Assembly (NCBI GenBank): GCA_964036315.1
Contig: OZ038509.1
Location: 24,055,652 to 24,119,651, forward strand
DNA from: Acanthosepion esculentum
Lineage: Eukaryota > Mollusca > Cephalopoda > Sepiida > Sepiidae
Length of the DNA: 64,000 bases
Reading direction: 5' to 3'
Shown: piece after piece, positions 42,620 to 54,479 of the stretch
Position numbering within the stretch: position 1 is the first letter of the stretch
How the letters are laid out: every line of letters begins with the position of its first letter
Notes under the pieces: generated by a model
Databases searched by the model: none
Told to the model about the DNA's origin: nothing
Seen by the model: the letters and a program-made list of their open reading frames with translations, nothing else
Position numbers and translations under genes: made by a program

Positions 42620-44060
42620 AATGTTTCTGGCGCGAGTCGAAGGGCACGAGAGCCATGTAGACAGTGTTTGATTTCGGACGAGAAGGAAATATAAAACTGA
42701 CTTGGAGAATCTCTTTGCAGAGGCGTCAAGCTTCAAAACAATAACTACTTGACTCAATTTTTTTGAAAGAAAACACACGGCGATATCTTAACATTCTACT
42801 GAGTGATTGTCACTATCGTATAAGTTGCGAGATTTTCCCTGGGAAAGTGTCTTTCGGTCAAGGGAGAGAAGGTCAATTGTTTATCCAACTTTCAGACCAG
42901 AAAAAAGTCAACACTGGTATCAATTCTCTTATGAGATGTATTTATTATGCAAAATACATAATTTGGGCACAAGGCCTAAAATGGGGAGGGGTTGAGACTG
43001 GTCGACGCTAACTATCCTATACCTAGCTAATCCGATTCACGACCCATTCACTCATTACAATTTCCACAATCACCATAAAAACTCGTCTATCACCAATCAA
43101 TCCTCCATACACCACAATACCATATCCACTCAAGGGGGACCTACAAAACGCACCCCATGCCTTAAAAATTTAATGATAATAAATAATACATAAAAATCTA
43201 ACCATGAGGGATAAGAGGGGAGGGAGATGAACCCAATAATAAACTAAAAATCGACACAAAGTAAACTAAACATAACTGATGTTAGTAGGGCCCGTCCAAC
43301 CCTCAAAACGAAGAGGCCGCTGTATTCTGCCCATGGGACAAAATCAAGAAGCTCAATTCCCTTATGAGGTGAAAGCTTTTGGAACAATATTTTTTTTTTA
43401 AATTAGTCTTCGCTGGGTGGTTGAGATGACAGTCGCAGAAGAGCGGTCAAGTAATGAGGAGGAGTTGCCCGCGCCCATTGAAGGGTAGCAGGTACAGACG
43501 AGACACCAAAGAGTGTGAAAGAGCTACCCACGCCCACTGAGGAGTATTAGTGGAAGATGGTAAGAGGAGGAGAAAGAAGCTGTGGGCGGAACAATGCCTA
43601 CAACCGTCTCCCGAGAAAAGGGTGAGACTTCCAAATCGGGAAATAATTCATTTCTCAGGGCCGAAAACGATGAAGATAACAGGTGATATAAAATGCCGAA
43701 TTCCTCAACTGTGTCATCTTTCTCCCCCCACCACCACACACACACACACCAGTTTTTTGGCAGATTTCAATAAATACGAATATCTCAAGCGAATTCGAGA
43801 GATTGCTCGGAGAGTCCGTTCCAGCGCGAGTCAACGCACGGGACTATCTGCCGACATGAACCCCCGACTTCAGCCTTAAGCCAAACTTACCAAGTCAGCT
43901 AAACAAACTTCACTAAGTCCTCAAGTCAAATTTTACCAGCTTAACCAAGTGTCGCGTCCGATTTAGGAAATGGATTGGGTCGACAAACACCTGCATGCTA
44001 ACACCTAGACCCTAACAACTATTAACCAACCATTGTACGCAATACTTGATATAAAAAGTA
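42620..44060. other. Nothing firmly recognised
   Basis: Several frames of 60-109 codons (for example 43550-43879) show no domain; local GC is higher near 43430-43900, possibly eroded retroelement sequence. Confidence 0.3.
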
Positions 44061-44062
44061 AA

Positions 44063-44290
44063 TATATATATAACAGAAATTGAGGAGGATTTGAGATAAT
44101 TGTAATTAAGTTATTCATCGCATCTAGAAGAAACCTCAAGAGAATGCAGTGGACGGCCGTTTCGTCCTATACTTGGGACTTATCAGCAGTGCACATCCAC
44201 TACCGAGAATTGAAACCCGGACAGTTACGATATGAGGCAAACGTCATACCAACTGTACCAACGGGCCTCGTTGGCGAAGAGACAACAAAT
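44063..44290 (-). mobile_element. SINE with tRNA-like head and hammerhead-like core
   Basis: Minus strand: GAGGCCCGTTGGTACAGTTG (A box), GTCCGGGTTTCAATTCTC (B box), GGTAGTGGATGTGCACTG, then CTGATAAGTCC, loop, GGACGAAACGGCCGTC, and about 90 bases to a short (TA)n at 44063-44079. The head-ribozyme order recalls the schistosome SINE-like Sm-alpha repeats, which carry CUGAUGAGUCC...GGACGAAAC. Confidence 0.6.
44151..44200 (-). ncRNA. Hammerhead-like motif in SINE
   Basis: CUGAUAA (G8 changed to A), stem II GUCC/GGAC, GAAAC, minimal stem III AC-GG(C)-CGU and GUC. AGTGGA and TCCACT can pair around it as an extended stem I. The G8A change predicts loss of catalysis. Confidence 0.5.
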
Positions 44291-44769
44291 TAGACCTGAT
44301 ATAGCGCTGCTCCTTCACATATTCCGTGGTGGAACTCATCCGAGTTTCCCTTACCCATAGGACTGTGCCACCGAGAGCCACGACCACTATCACAATAATG
44401 CTATTAATGTCAACAACTGAGCACAAATAATTATTAATTAAATAAAATTAGTAATTAATGTATAATATTATCCATAACTACATGTGCAAGAATGTCGTTT
44501 TTGATAAAAGCTAAAAAATAACCATAAATTTGTAAAAAATGTGTATATTGTCTAAAATTTCTTTTTCCACAATGTAGCTATTTGTGCTATGTTATAATGC
44601 TTATTACCTAAACAATAATAATAATGAATATATTTTTTAATATAAAAGTATATTTAATCACATCTTCCTCGCTGTCGCGATAAGTTGATCCAATGAGGTC
44701 GCGATTCATTACCCAATAACTAATTATAATGCTTGAAATTTTCGTTATTTAACTTTTATATTAACTGTA

Positions 44770-44866
44770 ATGAAAAATAGGAGATAAGCCAACATATTTC
44801 CACGGGCCGCATATTAAAGGTCAAGGAGCCGCATGTGGCTCGTGAGCCACATTTTAGCCACCCCTG
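44770..44866 (-). mobile_element. hAT terminal fragment
   Basis: Minus strand CAGGGGTGGCTAAAATGTGG, then GAGCCACATGCGGCTCC and CTTTAATATGCGGCCC, as at 23297. The other end was not found. Confidence 0.55.
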
Positions 44867-45249
44867 GTATATGTCATAGTATAAGATACTCGGAACTGAA
44901 AAGATGATTTAACTGTGAGTATTGTCCCGACATAAAAAAAATACTTTTATTTCAATACAGTTTATACAGGCTTATAGCCTACAGCAGACACAAAAGTGCC
45001 GCCCCCATAAAAATACCGACCGGAGTGGACCGCCTCCTCCGCTCCAGTGTCTAGTGCACCATTGGAGAATAGTATGTGAAAAGGAAGAAAAAAAGACATT
45101 CTTTAAATAACAAAGTACATTTAATAAGAAGTACTGAGTCAGCGCTCATCAATTCAAGCAAGCGAATGCTACTGAGCCATTTACAAAAGATAAGTTCAGA
45201 AAACTGGTAGCCAAGAGTATCATGCTATCTGATTCGAAACAAAATTCCC

Positions 45250-45725
45250 TTGGTGGCACGGCAGTGGCTCAACAGTCTGCAGCAAGCAAACAAAGAAATG
45301 AGTCACAAGAAACGAAGAATTTTAAAACTAGCAATAGAATATGAAGAGGAGATTTGGGGCAATAAGGATGCGGTTCTACAGGAGGAGGATGAGAATAAGA
45401 TAGATGAAGAATATGAGAAACGGGGAAGTTTTAATGATAATGGTAACAAAAACCATAGTTTCTTAGACTCAGAAAGAAAACGCTGTATTTCTGGGCCACA
45501 TAATGAGGAAAGTAAGCTTGGAGAATTTGACACCCACAGGGCAAAGTAAAGGCAAGATAGGCAGACGGATAGAGTGAATAACATACTTAACGAGGTTTCT
45601 GTAAGCGGATGGGTGGAATACGAAGAGAATAAATATTGCTTGGAGCTACAAAGGATAGGAAGTGGTGGAAAGCTATGCCCGATCACGTCCTGAACGGACA
45701 CGACATAAATCACAGGAAGCATACA
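45250..45725 (+). pseudogene. LINE family B C-terminal region
   Basis: One frame reads RFYRRRMRIR.MKNMRNGEVL and another FLGHIMRKVSLENLTPTGQ, the order of 9757-10266. Several stops. Confidence 0.6.
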
Positions 45726-46002
45726 AAAAGAATGAGTTGCAACATACGAATGCGAATGATGCCATGTCGTTTCAAAATGAAGGGGATGATGGCTCTCCAC
45801 AATTTCCTTCTGCGTAAATTGTCATGACATGGAAAAGATAATGGGGTACTTTTCCACTTTCCACGGTTTGGTGTTGAAAGTTTTCCTCCTTTTAAATTGG
45901 TTCACGCAAACAAATCATGTGGGTTGTACGTCGCGCTTCGTTCAGCTTCTTTGCCTAAAATAGGCGCCATGAAGAGTGGTGGCATGCCACCGCTTCGTAC
46001 CG

Positions 46003-46435
46003 TCGAAAGAAACTATGCAGTTATTAATAAGAAGAGTTGAGATGAATGCATGCATGATTTCACACCTCTAGCATCACTCCTTCATAGTCAGCCTATGAAC
46101 TTTTCAGCCCAGTCTCCTACCTGGAAAGAAACAATGCAGTGATTATAAGAAGAGTTGATATGAATGCATGCATGATTTCACACCCCTTCATAGTCAGCCT
46201 ATGAACATTTCAGCCCACCCTCGTACCTGGGAATAAACCATGCAGTTTTTAATAAGAAGAGCTGAAATTAATACATGCATGATTTCACAGCTGTAGCATC
46301 AATCCTTCATAGTCAGCCTATGAACTTTTCAGCCCACCCTCATACCTGGAAAGAAACCATGCAGTTCTTAGTAAGAAGAGCTGAAATTAATACATGCATG
46401 GTTTCACGCCTCTAGCATCAACTCTCTTGAAATGA
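46003..46435. repeat. About 108-118-bp satellite, first block
   Basis: Nearly four units with GAAAGAAACAATGCAGTTAT, GAATGCATGCATGATTTCAC, CCTTCATAGTCAGCCTATGA and CTTTTCAGCCCA. The last unit is cut at CTCTAGCATCAA and the repeat resumes at 47570. Confidence 0.8.
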
Positions 46436-47568
46436 TAAAAGCTTAGCGAACCGTTTGTTGGATTATCCGAAAATTATCTCATCTATTAATAGCCGATACA
46501 TAATAGCTAAATAGCTAATACCATTTTTATTTGTTCTGTGGAGGCGGAAAGAGGCTTTTCTGTGATGATCATACACGTAGCAAATCTTCTAATCTTAAAT
46601 TTGATAGGCCTTCTATTGGATGTTTGGGACTACAGCGATTCAGTTCGAATGTGGCTAAGAAATCATAACACAGCTGATGACACTAGAGTTAAAAAGTATC
46701 ATACTTCTGAACAGAAATATGAGAACAGAATTTCAATCTGAAAATATATTCTATCTAATAAGTGCGAATGTCAGTGTGTCACGCTTTTTCATTTAAAGGG
46801 ACACAACTCTCTAACATTCAATAGCTCATGTTACATTAATTTTGGATTCCCAAGTTTTTATTACTGCGATTGTCTGCGACGATTTTTTACGTGATTTTTT
46901 TGCGACGATTCTTTTGTACGATAACAATTTCTGTAACTTGGAAATAAATTTGGGAATAATTGAAATTAATTTCGAAATCCAGCGAAAGTCATCCATGAAA
47001 TAAAAATAATTGTTTTTACGGGAAGTAAGGACCTACGTACATCAAATTGTCTTTACATTAAGTGGCAACAGAAGAATTATCGTTGAACTTTTAAAAGGTA
47101 AAATTAAAGATTAATGCAATACTTAAATGCAGCGATCAATTTTGGGTTCTTCTGTAGTTAATTGTTGCCTATCGCATATGGCAGCAGTATGCCTCACAAA
47201 AAGAAATCTCCGCCAACAGAGGACCAGATTGCAATCAAAAGAGCCAAGGCTGCAGTGAGGAAAAGAAAGTCCTGTGCAAATGAAAACCCAGATCAAACAG
47301 CAGCCAGGAGAGCTTCCAATGCTGAGAATAGGCAAAAATTTATGGCGGCTTCTAAGCTAGAAACAAATATTTTCTATTAAATTATCAAAATGGTTCAATT
47401 CTTTTTGATACTATAAAGAAGTGCTTCTCAATCTATTTTGCCCGGTGCGCCCATTTTAACCATAAATCGGTATGTTATTCCCCACGCCCTTTCCAAGATT
47501 GTCGGACTCAAAAAAATGCATTCCAAATAATATGCATATATTATTGAAAAACTCCATTCTTTTCTCTA
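46436..47568 (+). mobile_element. 1.13-kb insertion within satellite, with hAT-like coding piece
   Basis: Interrupts the satellite at TCTAGCATCA. 46538-46741 encodes VEAERGFSVM...LL.DVWDYSDSVRMWL, like the C-terminal dimerisation region of hAT transposases (ERxFSxMN...). 47190-47366 encodes a basic frame PHKKKSPPTEDQIAIKRAKA then ...RRASNAENRQKFMAA, unrecognised. No clear terminal repeats. Confidence 0.45.
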
Positions 47569-47569
47569 T

Positions 47570-48380
47570 TTCACAGCTCTAGCATCACACCTTCATAGTC
47601 AGCCTATGGACATTTCAGCCCACTCTCATACTTAGAAAGAAACAATTTAGTTATTAATAAAAATAGTTGAAATGAATGCATGCAAGATTTCACAGCTCTA
47701 GCATCACACCTTCATAGTCATCCTAGGAACTTTTCAGCCCACTTTCACACTTTGAAAGAAACAATTCAGTTATTAATTTTTAAAAATAGTTGAAGTTAAT
47801 ACATGCATGATTTCACAGCTCTGATGCCATTCCTTCATAGTCAGCCGATGAACTTTTCAGCCACTCTTGTACCTGGAAAAAAGAATGCAGTTATTAATGA
47901 GAAAAGTTGAAATGAATGCATTCAAGATTTCACAGTTCTAGCATCACTCCTTTATAGCCAATGGACTTTTCAGCCCATCGTCGTACCTGGAAAATAAACA
48001 ATGTAGTTATTAATAAAAAGAGTTGAAATTAATGCATGCAAGATTTCACAGCTATAGTATCGCACCTTCATAGTCAGCCTAGGAACTTTTCAGCCCACCT
48101 TCATACTTTGAAAGAAACAATTCAGTTATTAATAAAAAATAGTTGAAGTTAATACATGCATGATTTCACAGCACTGATGTCATTCCTTCATAGTCAGCCG
48201 ATGAACTTTTCAGCCGTCCCTCGTACCTGGAAAGAAACAATGCAGTTATTAATAGGAAGAGTTGAAATGAATGCATGCAAGATTTCACAGTTCTAGCATC
48301 ACTCCTTCATAGCCAATGGACTTTTCAGCCCACCCTCTTACCTGGAAAGAAACAATGCAGTTAATAAGAAGACGAATTGA
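47570..48380. repeat. About 108-118-bp satellite, second block
   Basis: Seven further units of the 46003 satellite, more diverged (AAAAATAGTTGAAGTTAATA variants). Confidence 0.8.
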
Positions 48381-48685
48381 AATAGTAACAGTAGTTAATA
48401 GTTATCTTCTAAAAATGAATAATAAAACTCCAGAAATTAAATTTTCATCAATTTCATCTCGAATTGCTCTGGATAATGGTTAACGAGCTAGTCCGTTTAA
48501 CCTTTGATTTCGTGACCCTAGTCCCGTAACTTATTGGTTTTGTAGGAATACCAGATATACTGCACCCGTAGCTGCAGTGGGTATTTCTATGGCAAGGTAA
48601 CCTGGCGGGGCCTATCCTTCTTCAATGCCTATCCTTAACTGATTAACTATGAAAGGCTAAAGAGTCTATTCTGGGGATTATGAAT

Positions 48686-49090
48686 TCAAATATTTCCTCC
48701 GTATAGACTGGCTACCAACCAAGGCAAGACAGTGTGGTGTAGAGAGAGGGAAGCCAGGTGACGTCGGTGTGAAAGTGAATGTTGTCTAGAGTCCAGGTTA
48801 GGATAGATTAAATTAGGCACCCTTCTTTGGGTTTTTGGCGTGAATCTTGCGATATGCAGAAAAGGCAACAGACAGTAAAGCTCATTGCACGGACGAAATT
48901 TGTCAGGTGGATTCTGTTGAGAAAATTGTCCGGGACGACATTGTAAAGCAATCTTCTTAGAAGCAGACCTAGCCATTGTTTCAATATAATCGTCCAACTT
49001 CATATTAGTAGAAAACCTCTGATCAGGAAGTTGCAATGAGTTGTTCTCCTGGAGGGTAGCATCAGTCGTTATGATGGGAGGCAAAAATAG
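48686..49090 (-). pseudogene. LINE family A reverse transcriptase, post-palm fragment
   Basis: Minus frame of 132 codons: MPPIITTDATLQENNSLQLP, MKLDDYIETMARSASKKIAL, PKTQRRVPNLIYPNLDSRQH, SLSHRRHLASLSL. Colinear with other family A copies but missing the ESILYIYKSTI block. Confidence 0.65.
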
Positions 49091-49599
49091 TTCTCTACGA
49101 TGATTAAATTCTTAGTAAACGTCGATCCTCACTGGGGCGCCTTAAATTTAAAGCTTTATGAAACAAAGATTAGAAAATAACAACTTCCTAAACTTAGATT
49201 ACATTGCCTCAGTGTGTGGAAACAGTTAGCTATTCGTAGGGAGTTAAGATTCTCATCAGGTGACTTATATTTGTGACCTTGAATTTAATTAGTATATAAA
49301 ATCTCCCCTGAACAGATATTCTTTTTAAAAAAATGAGGAGTCAATTCAGTTTTAAAATAAACCAATTCTTGTTATTCTACTTCAACTTTGTCTCTTGATG
49401 GGTGCGACATTTTCTTAACTGCTCCCTTTGTGAATTTTTTTTTTTCATTTTAAACTTGGCTGCGTGATTTGACAGCAAATAATACTGATAACCTGTGTGA
49501 AATTCAATGAATCACCTGGTTAACAGCAACACACTCTCAGTTTTCTTCTTTTTTTTTTTAAGTCCTGAGTTACGTATTCGTGTATTCCGAAAGTAATTA

Positions 49600-50990
49600 C
49601 GTATTTCACCGCTCTGAATTTATTGGAAAATGAAATCAAATAAATAAATAAAATAACAATAAATAATAATAAAAGAAAAAAAAGAAATACTTTTTTCCCA
49701 TTTTAATAAAGGTTCCGGAAATGGTTTTTGGTCATCTGCGCGTTTTTAAGGCCCAACTTCCGGAAAGGAGAGAATCTTTTTCTTTCCGTTTTTCAACGAC
49801 ATCGTTCGGATGTGTCTTGCAGCTCCACACGTGAAGTATTTTGGTTGTTCCAACTAAGCACAAGGCTGGGTTAGGCTCGTTTATTTTAAACATTCTCATC
49901 CTTACTTAACTTGAGTTACTTCTGAAGCAGAAAAAGAAAACGGACATTTCAACATTATACCTCGCCACAAAATGAAAGAAATGGACACACCAGCAAAATG
50001 GTTAGTACCAAAATACCATCTACAATCCAATGGAGTAATTGAGTCCCATTATGGAAACCAACAAAATGTGTTCTTGGACACAGTCAAGACAACCTCTACT
50101 TGATGAAATACCAAAGCAAACACCAACCAATAATAATGACCCCACCACAGAATTATCTAATGAGGAGTACATTTCAGATGATGTTGATCGAATTTATAGC
50201 AATCTCAGATTCAACCTCCAACTAGAACTACTTCCGCTTCGAGACAGGAATGTATTGTGGGAAAATGAAATAAATTCAATATATAAATTAATGATAAATA
50301 ATAACAAATTAATTTTTCCCATGATGCAAATAATAAAGAAACCGGAAAGGTTTTTGGTCAGCAGCGTGATTTTATAAAAAAGAAAACGGATATAGACAAG
50401 CGACATTGAGGACATTGTTTCTCTACAACCATCATAAATGAAAAAAAAAAACAACAAACGGTTCTTAGTAGAAACACAAGTTTTGTATGCTTCTTCTTTG
50501 TTCATCACACACACGCACCTAAATTGCACAAACCTTTAGTAGTGTATAAAATCTAAAACTTAAATCAATCAGAAACACCCTCGGCGTTTAAATCTGTGTG
50601 AGAAAATGAAATAAATTCAATAAATAAAATGATACGGAATAATAAAAAATAGAAATACATTTTCCCATAATACTAAGAGGGAAGGAACCGGAACCCCACT
50701 TACTTTCGTCAAACGCCATTAGGTGACACAGGTTAAGTCTATAAAAAGACAAATCCTTTTCCTACCACCCTCTTTCTCCTCCTTACTCCAAAATGTTTAA
50801 AACGGGCGACCTCGCTGGGGCACATAAGTTTCCCCGGTCCACTGACTTTCGTTTTCCACTTTCCAAGTAATTTGGTCGTTCCAACTCAGCGAAAAGCTGA
50901 CTTGAGCTCGACTATTTTTAACCTTTCTTATTCATACTTACCCTAATTTACTTCAGAACCAAAAAACAAAACGGACATAGCTAAGAGTCA
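49600..50990 (+). mobile_element. Unrecognised repeated element with two diverged copies and broken ORF
   Basis: 49610-49960, 50260-50350 and 50590-50970 share GAAAATGAAATAAATTCAAT, TTTTTCCCAT-AT, ACCGGAA, TTTGG-CGTTCCAACT and TCAGAA-C-AAAAACAAAACGGACAT. Copy 1 precedes an ATG at 49973 (MKEMDTPAKWLVPKYHLQSN) that stops after 44 codons; an overlapping frame continues to 50377 (SRQPLLDEIPKQTP...DDVDRIYSNLRFNLQLELLP). TATAAAAAG at 50742 may be a promoter. Possibly an LTR-type element; family not recognised. Confidence 0.35.
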
Positions 50991-51009
50991 CTGTGAACTT
51001 TGCTTAATA

Positions 51010-51620
51010 TTTATTACAACTTTTCGGCCCTTCAGTGATGAGATGAGGTATTATGTACACTATTAACATTATTCGGACTATTGTCTTCATCTTTGTCGCC
51101 ATATTTATTACAACGTTTCGGCCCTTCACTATCTGTCTACATTTCTGAGATGAGGTATTATTTACACTATTTACATTATTCGGACTATTGTCCCCGTCTT
51201 TGTCGCCATATTTATTACAACGTTTCGGCCCTTCAGTATCTGTCTATATTTCTGAGATTAGGTATTATGTACACTATTTACATTATTCGGACATAATACC
51301 TCATCTCAGAAATATAGACAGATACTGAAGGGCCGAAACGTTGTAATAAATATGGAAACAAAGATAAGGACAATAGTCCGAATAATATAAATAGTGTACA
51401 TAATACCTCATCTCAGAAATATAGACAGATACTGAAGGGCCGAAACGTGTAATAAATATGGCGACAAAGATTAGGACAATAGTCCGAATAATGTAAATTG
51501 TGTACATAATACCTCATCTCAGAAATATAGACAGATACTGAAAGGCCAGAACGTTGTAATAAATATGGCGACAAAGATGGGGACAATAGTCCGAATAATG
51601 TAAATAGTGTACAGCGGTCG
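51010..51620. repeat. 107-bp PLE-derived satellite in inverted halves
   Basis: Minus-oriented units fill 51010-51290 and plus-oriented units 51291-51620, so the block is a large palindrome centred near 51291. Plus units start at 51293, 51400 and 51506. Each has GATACTGAAGGGCCGAAACG followed by TTGTAATAAATATGG and ACAATAGTCCGAATAATGTA. The hammerhead core has lost stem II (CUGAA-GGGCC-GAAAC) but retains a GUA triplet. Confidence 0.85.
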
Positions 51621-51779
51621 CAAATAAAAACACCTCATCTCTGAAATTCACAACGAAAGAAAAATTCCTTTGTTCCCAACGAACGTTTCATGTTCTTTAA
51701 TTCTTTACGTCGCTTTTGGTAGATTCCGTTCATTATTGCAACGCACCTTCACATTTTGGTGCCATATTTTCAGTCATCT

Positions 51780-52204
51780 ATTAAAACATTTTCCCAGATA
51801 TGTATTCGCTTGATTTCGACATCTGGAATTCGTAGCTCGTATCAGTATGACTCAAGTAGAGCTCCTTATCTGCTCGTCTTGAAATACGACTGGATGGAAC
51901 AGATGCAAATCTACTTTGAACAATCCAGAACATTAGTTGGATATCCCAAGCAACGCTTAACACAATTTACGGAGAACTAATTTCTCTTAAGGTGAGACAA
52001 AAGCGATTACAGTTTGCCAGCTACTGCCACCCAGCGCACAGGGAATGACATCCTTCTGGAAGTATCTTCTCTCGAAAATTGACATTCCCATAGCCCGGGA
52101 CTCACGGTTGGACATTGGGGATCTGGGGACAGCAATGCAGGACAGAACAATGTGGAATGGAGTTCCGACAACAATAGGGAGGTCGAAGGATGATGATGAA
52201 ATTT
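51780..52204 (+). pseudogene. LINE family C C-terminal region, copy 1
   Basis: Frames read YGSE-less SARLERRLDG-like remnants, then KRLQFASYC, SFWKYLLSKIDIPI..., DIGDLGTAMQDRTMWNGVPT. Family C means LINEs with the GDLGTAMQDR ending. Confidence 0.6.
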
Positions 52205-52265
52205 ACCCTAACCCTGTAGCTTCTTGTGCCTTAGTGGCTTTGTCGCCTTGCTTGGGGTGAATTGA
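52205..52265 (+). mobile_element. Family A type LINE 3' tail
   Basis: TTCTTGTGCCTTAGTGGCTT then TGTCGCCTTGCTTGGGGTGA, placed directly behind a family C tail. Confidence 0.55.
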
Positions 52266-52369
52266 TGAAAATAATTTGTAGCATCCTTATTGAACCATCA
52301 AAGTTTTTATTCCCTTCAACAAAATTGAATTAACAAACTTCTCAAGATTTGTCTCTCGAACTTTATATC

Positions 52370-52815
52370 CTCTTTAAATGTCCAAACCTTTCGAATATTG
52401 ATTGGACCAGTCCTATTGTATAGATCAGAAACTTGGACATTATCTGCTCATCTTGAAAGACGACCGGATGGAACGTAGACAAACCTACTTAGAAAAATCC
52501 AGAACATCAGTCGGAGATGTAATACTTAACATAATTTACGTAGAACTGAGACCAATCTCTCTTAAGCAAAAATAAAAACGATTTTAGTTTTCCGGCCACT
52601 GCCACCGAGCAGACAGGGAAATCGTTACATCCTTACTCCTATGCCATCCTTCTGGAAGTGTCTTCTCACGAAATTTCACTTTCCCAGTCACCCTAACTCG
52701 GGTCTCAGGGTTGTACATTGGGGATTTGGGGACAGCAATGCAGGACCGAAAAGCGTGGAAAGGGATTGTCAATGGAGTTCTGACCAACCTTAGGGCGGTC
52801 GAAAGATGAAAATGA
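52370..52815 (+). pseudogene. LINE family C C-terminal region, copy 2
   Basis: [20 protein letters not shown], then YVELRPISLKQK, FSGHCHRADREI and GDLGTAMQDR, in drifting frames; runs into a TATC repeat. Confidence 0.6.
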
Positions 52816-52818
52816 TGA

Positions 52819-52820
52819 TG

Positions 52821-52872
<52 letters not shown>

Positions 52873-52920
52873 GGCCCGTTTATTCACATCTATCTATCTA
52901 TCTATTTCAGTCTGGTCACA

Positions 52921-52965
<45 letters not shown>

Positions 52966-52976
52966 GAATATGTTCA

Positions 52977-53014
<38 letters not shown>

Positions 53015-53044
53015 ACTGAATATGTTCATATCTATTTATCTATC
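52819..53044. repeat. (TATC)n microsatellite with recurring interruptions
   Basis: Blocks of TATC separated by CTGAATATGTTCA and similar; reverse-strand equivalent of the 15664 tract. Confidence 0.9.
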
Positions 53045-53490
53045 CTCCTTAAAGTTCAAACCTTTCAAAAATTTATTGAACCAGTCCTACTGTATGGATC
53101 AGAAACTTGGACATTATCTGCTCATCTTGAAAGACGACTGGGTGGAACGTAGACAAACATATACACCAGTTGGAGATGCAATACTTAACACAACATACGG
53201 AGAACTGAGACCAATCTCTCTTAAGCAAAAGTAAAAACGATTACAGTTTGTCGGCCACTGCCATCGAGAGGACAGGGAAATCGTCTCATCCTTACTCCTG
53301 TGGCATCCTTCTGGAAGTGTCTTCTCGCAAAAATTGACTTTCCCAGTCACCATAACTCGGGTCTCAGGGTTGGACATTGGGGATCGGGGGACAACAATGC
53401 GGGACCGAACAGTGTGGAAATGGGCTGTCAGGGGAGTTCCGACCAAACATAGGGGGGTCGAAGAAGGATGATGATTATGAAAAGACACTG
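53041..53490 (+). pseudogene. LINE family C C-terminal region, copy 3
   Basis: [72 protein letters not shown], each in short open frames. Copies 2 and 3 start at nearly the same point. Confidence 0.65.
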
Positions 53491-53621
53491 CTCTGTCAAA
53501 CTACTAACTGTTGCCTCCAGTTTTCTCCTCGTTCATGCCCCAGAGAGGAGCATCAATATTATATAATACTATTTACATTATTCGAACTATTGTCCTCATC
53601 TTTGTGGCCATATTTATTATA

Positions 53622-53658
53622 ACGTTTCGGCCGTTGTACGCTCTGGCATTTTTCAGGT
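53622..53658 (-). ncRNA. PLE hammerhead-like motif
   Basis: CTGAAAAATGCC, loop AGAGCGTACAAC, GGCCGAAACGTT. GAAAC intact; CUGAAGA changed to CUGAAAA. Confidence 0.4.
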
Positions 53659-53749
53659 GGTTGGAATGTCGAACTGAGGGTAGACTGTTCTAGTTCCACG
53701 TGCCATGTCTAATGGATGTCAGTTATCTCTTGTTAATTTCACTCTGAAA

Positions 53750-53818
53750 GTATTGAACTCACACTCTTTGGGTCCTGTCACTGGATCTAACTAACGCCTT
53801 TATCCACTGTGCGATGTG
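53750..53818 (-). other. tRNA-like sequence of PLE terminal repeat
   Basis: Minus strand CGCACAGTGGATAAAGGCGT (A box) and GTGAGTTCAATAC (B box) about 45 bases apart. Confidence 0.55.
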
Positions 53819-54139
53819 TCCTTGAGGACATCTGTGTGTGAATTTCTGGGTATTATAAACCTAACATCTTCAGCAACCGTTTTTTTAAAGGTGCTCATAT
53901 TGCAATTTTTTGCTGTTATCAATCGTGTTTTTACCAGAGCTCATATTGCAATTTTTGTTATTATTATCGCTTTTTCTCTGGCAATCCTTATTACTGGTTC
54001 CCATATTGTATTCATTATTATATAATAGTTCAGCACTATCCTTTTTTTCTAATGAAATCTTCCTGTTTTTAGCGCTTTCTTTAACTTACGGAATTCATAT
54101 TTCACTAGTCCAATTCATCTTCGGATCTCAGTGTCACAT

Positions 54140-54470
54140 TTTCCGTGTTCTGTTAAAACATTTACCAGAGATTTCAACTTCTGCACTTCTTTGATGTCGG
54201 CATCTCCAATTCATAGTCGGTTTCTCTGGGCTGAAAACCATACATTCTTTCTTCGTATAGTTGATAGTTAGAAAGGCAGTACCTCTCCTTCGGGAGGGAG
54301 TTGAGCTTATTGCCCGGCACCTGAAGCGTACCCAAAAGAGGAAAGTGCCGAGTAGATTTGGGCGATTTTTCCACGGTAAAGACCACATTAAACTTCAACC
54401 TTGTATCCCATTCGGTAACAGCGTTGACGCGATTCAAAATACCCTTACAGTTGACGGTTAGTCCTTTCTT
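54140..54470 (-). other. Unrecognised open frames
   Basis: Minus frames of 84 and 87 codons overlap (KERYCLSNYQLYEERMYGFQ, PRETDYELEMPTSKKCRS). Moderately GC-rich and coding-like, possibly an exon of a decayed element; no match recognised. Confidence 0.25.
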
Positions 54471-54479
54471 CTAGCTTTC

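Larger units (their letters stand above)
53540..54130 (-). mobile_element. PLE terminal repeat and 3' UTR
   Basis: Minus order: end of endonuclease ORF region (CAATATGGGAACCAGTAATA, AGAGAAAAAGCGAT), 3' UTR, tRNA-like (53818-53750), ACGTGGAACTAGAACAGTCT, hammerhead core (53658-53622), then ATAAATATGGCC. Colinear with 38600-38240. Confidence 0.7.

Noticed and set aside
45303..45800. Minus-strand 165-codon frame
   Set aside because: Antisense to the LINE family B fragment, whose plus-strand motifs are recognisable.
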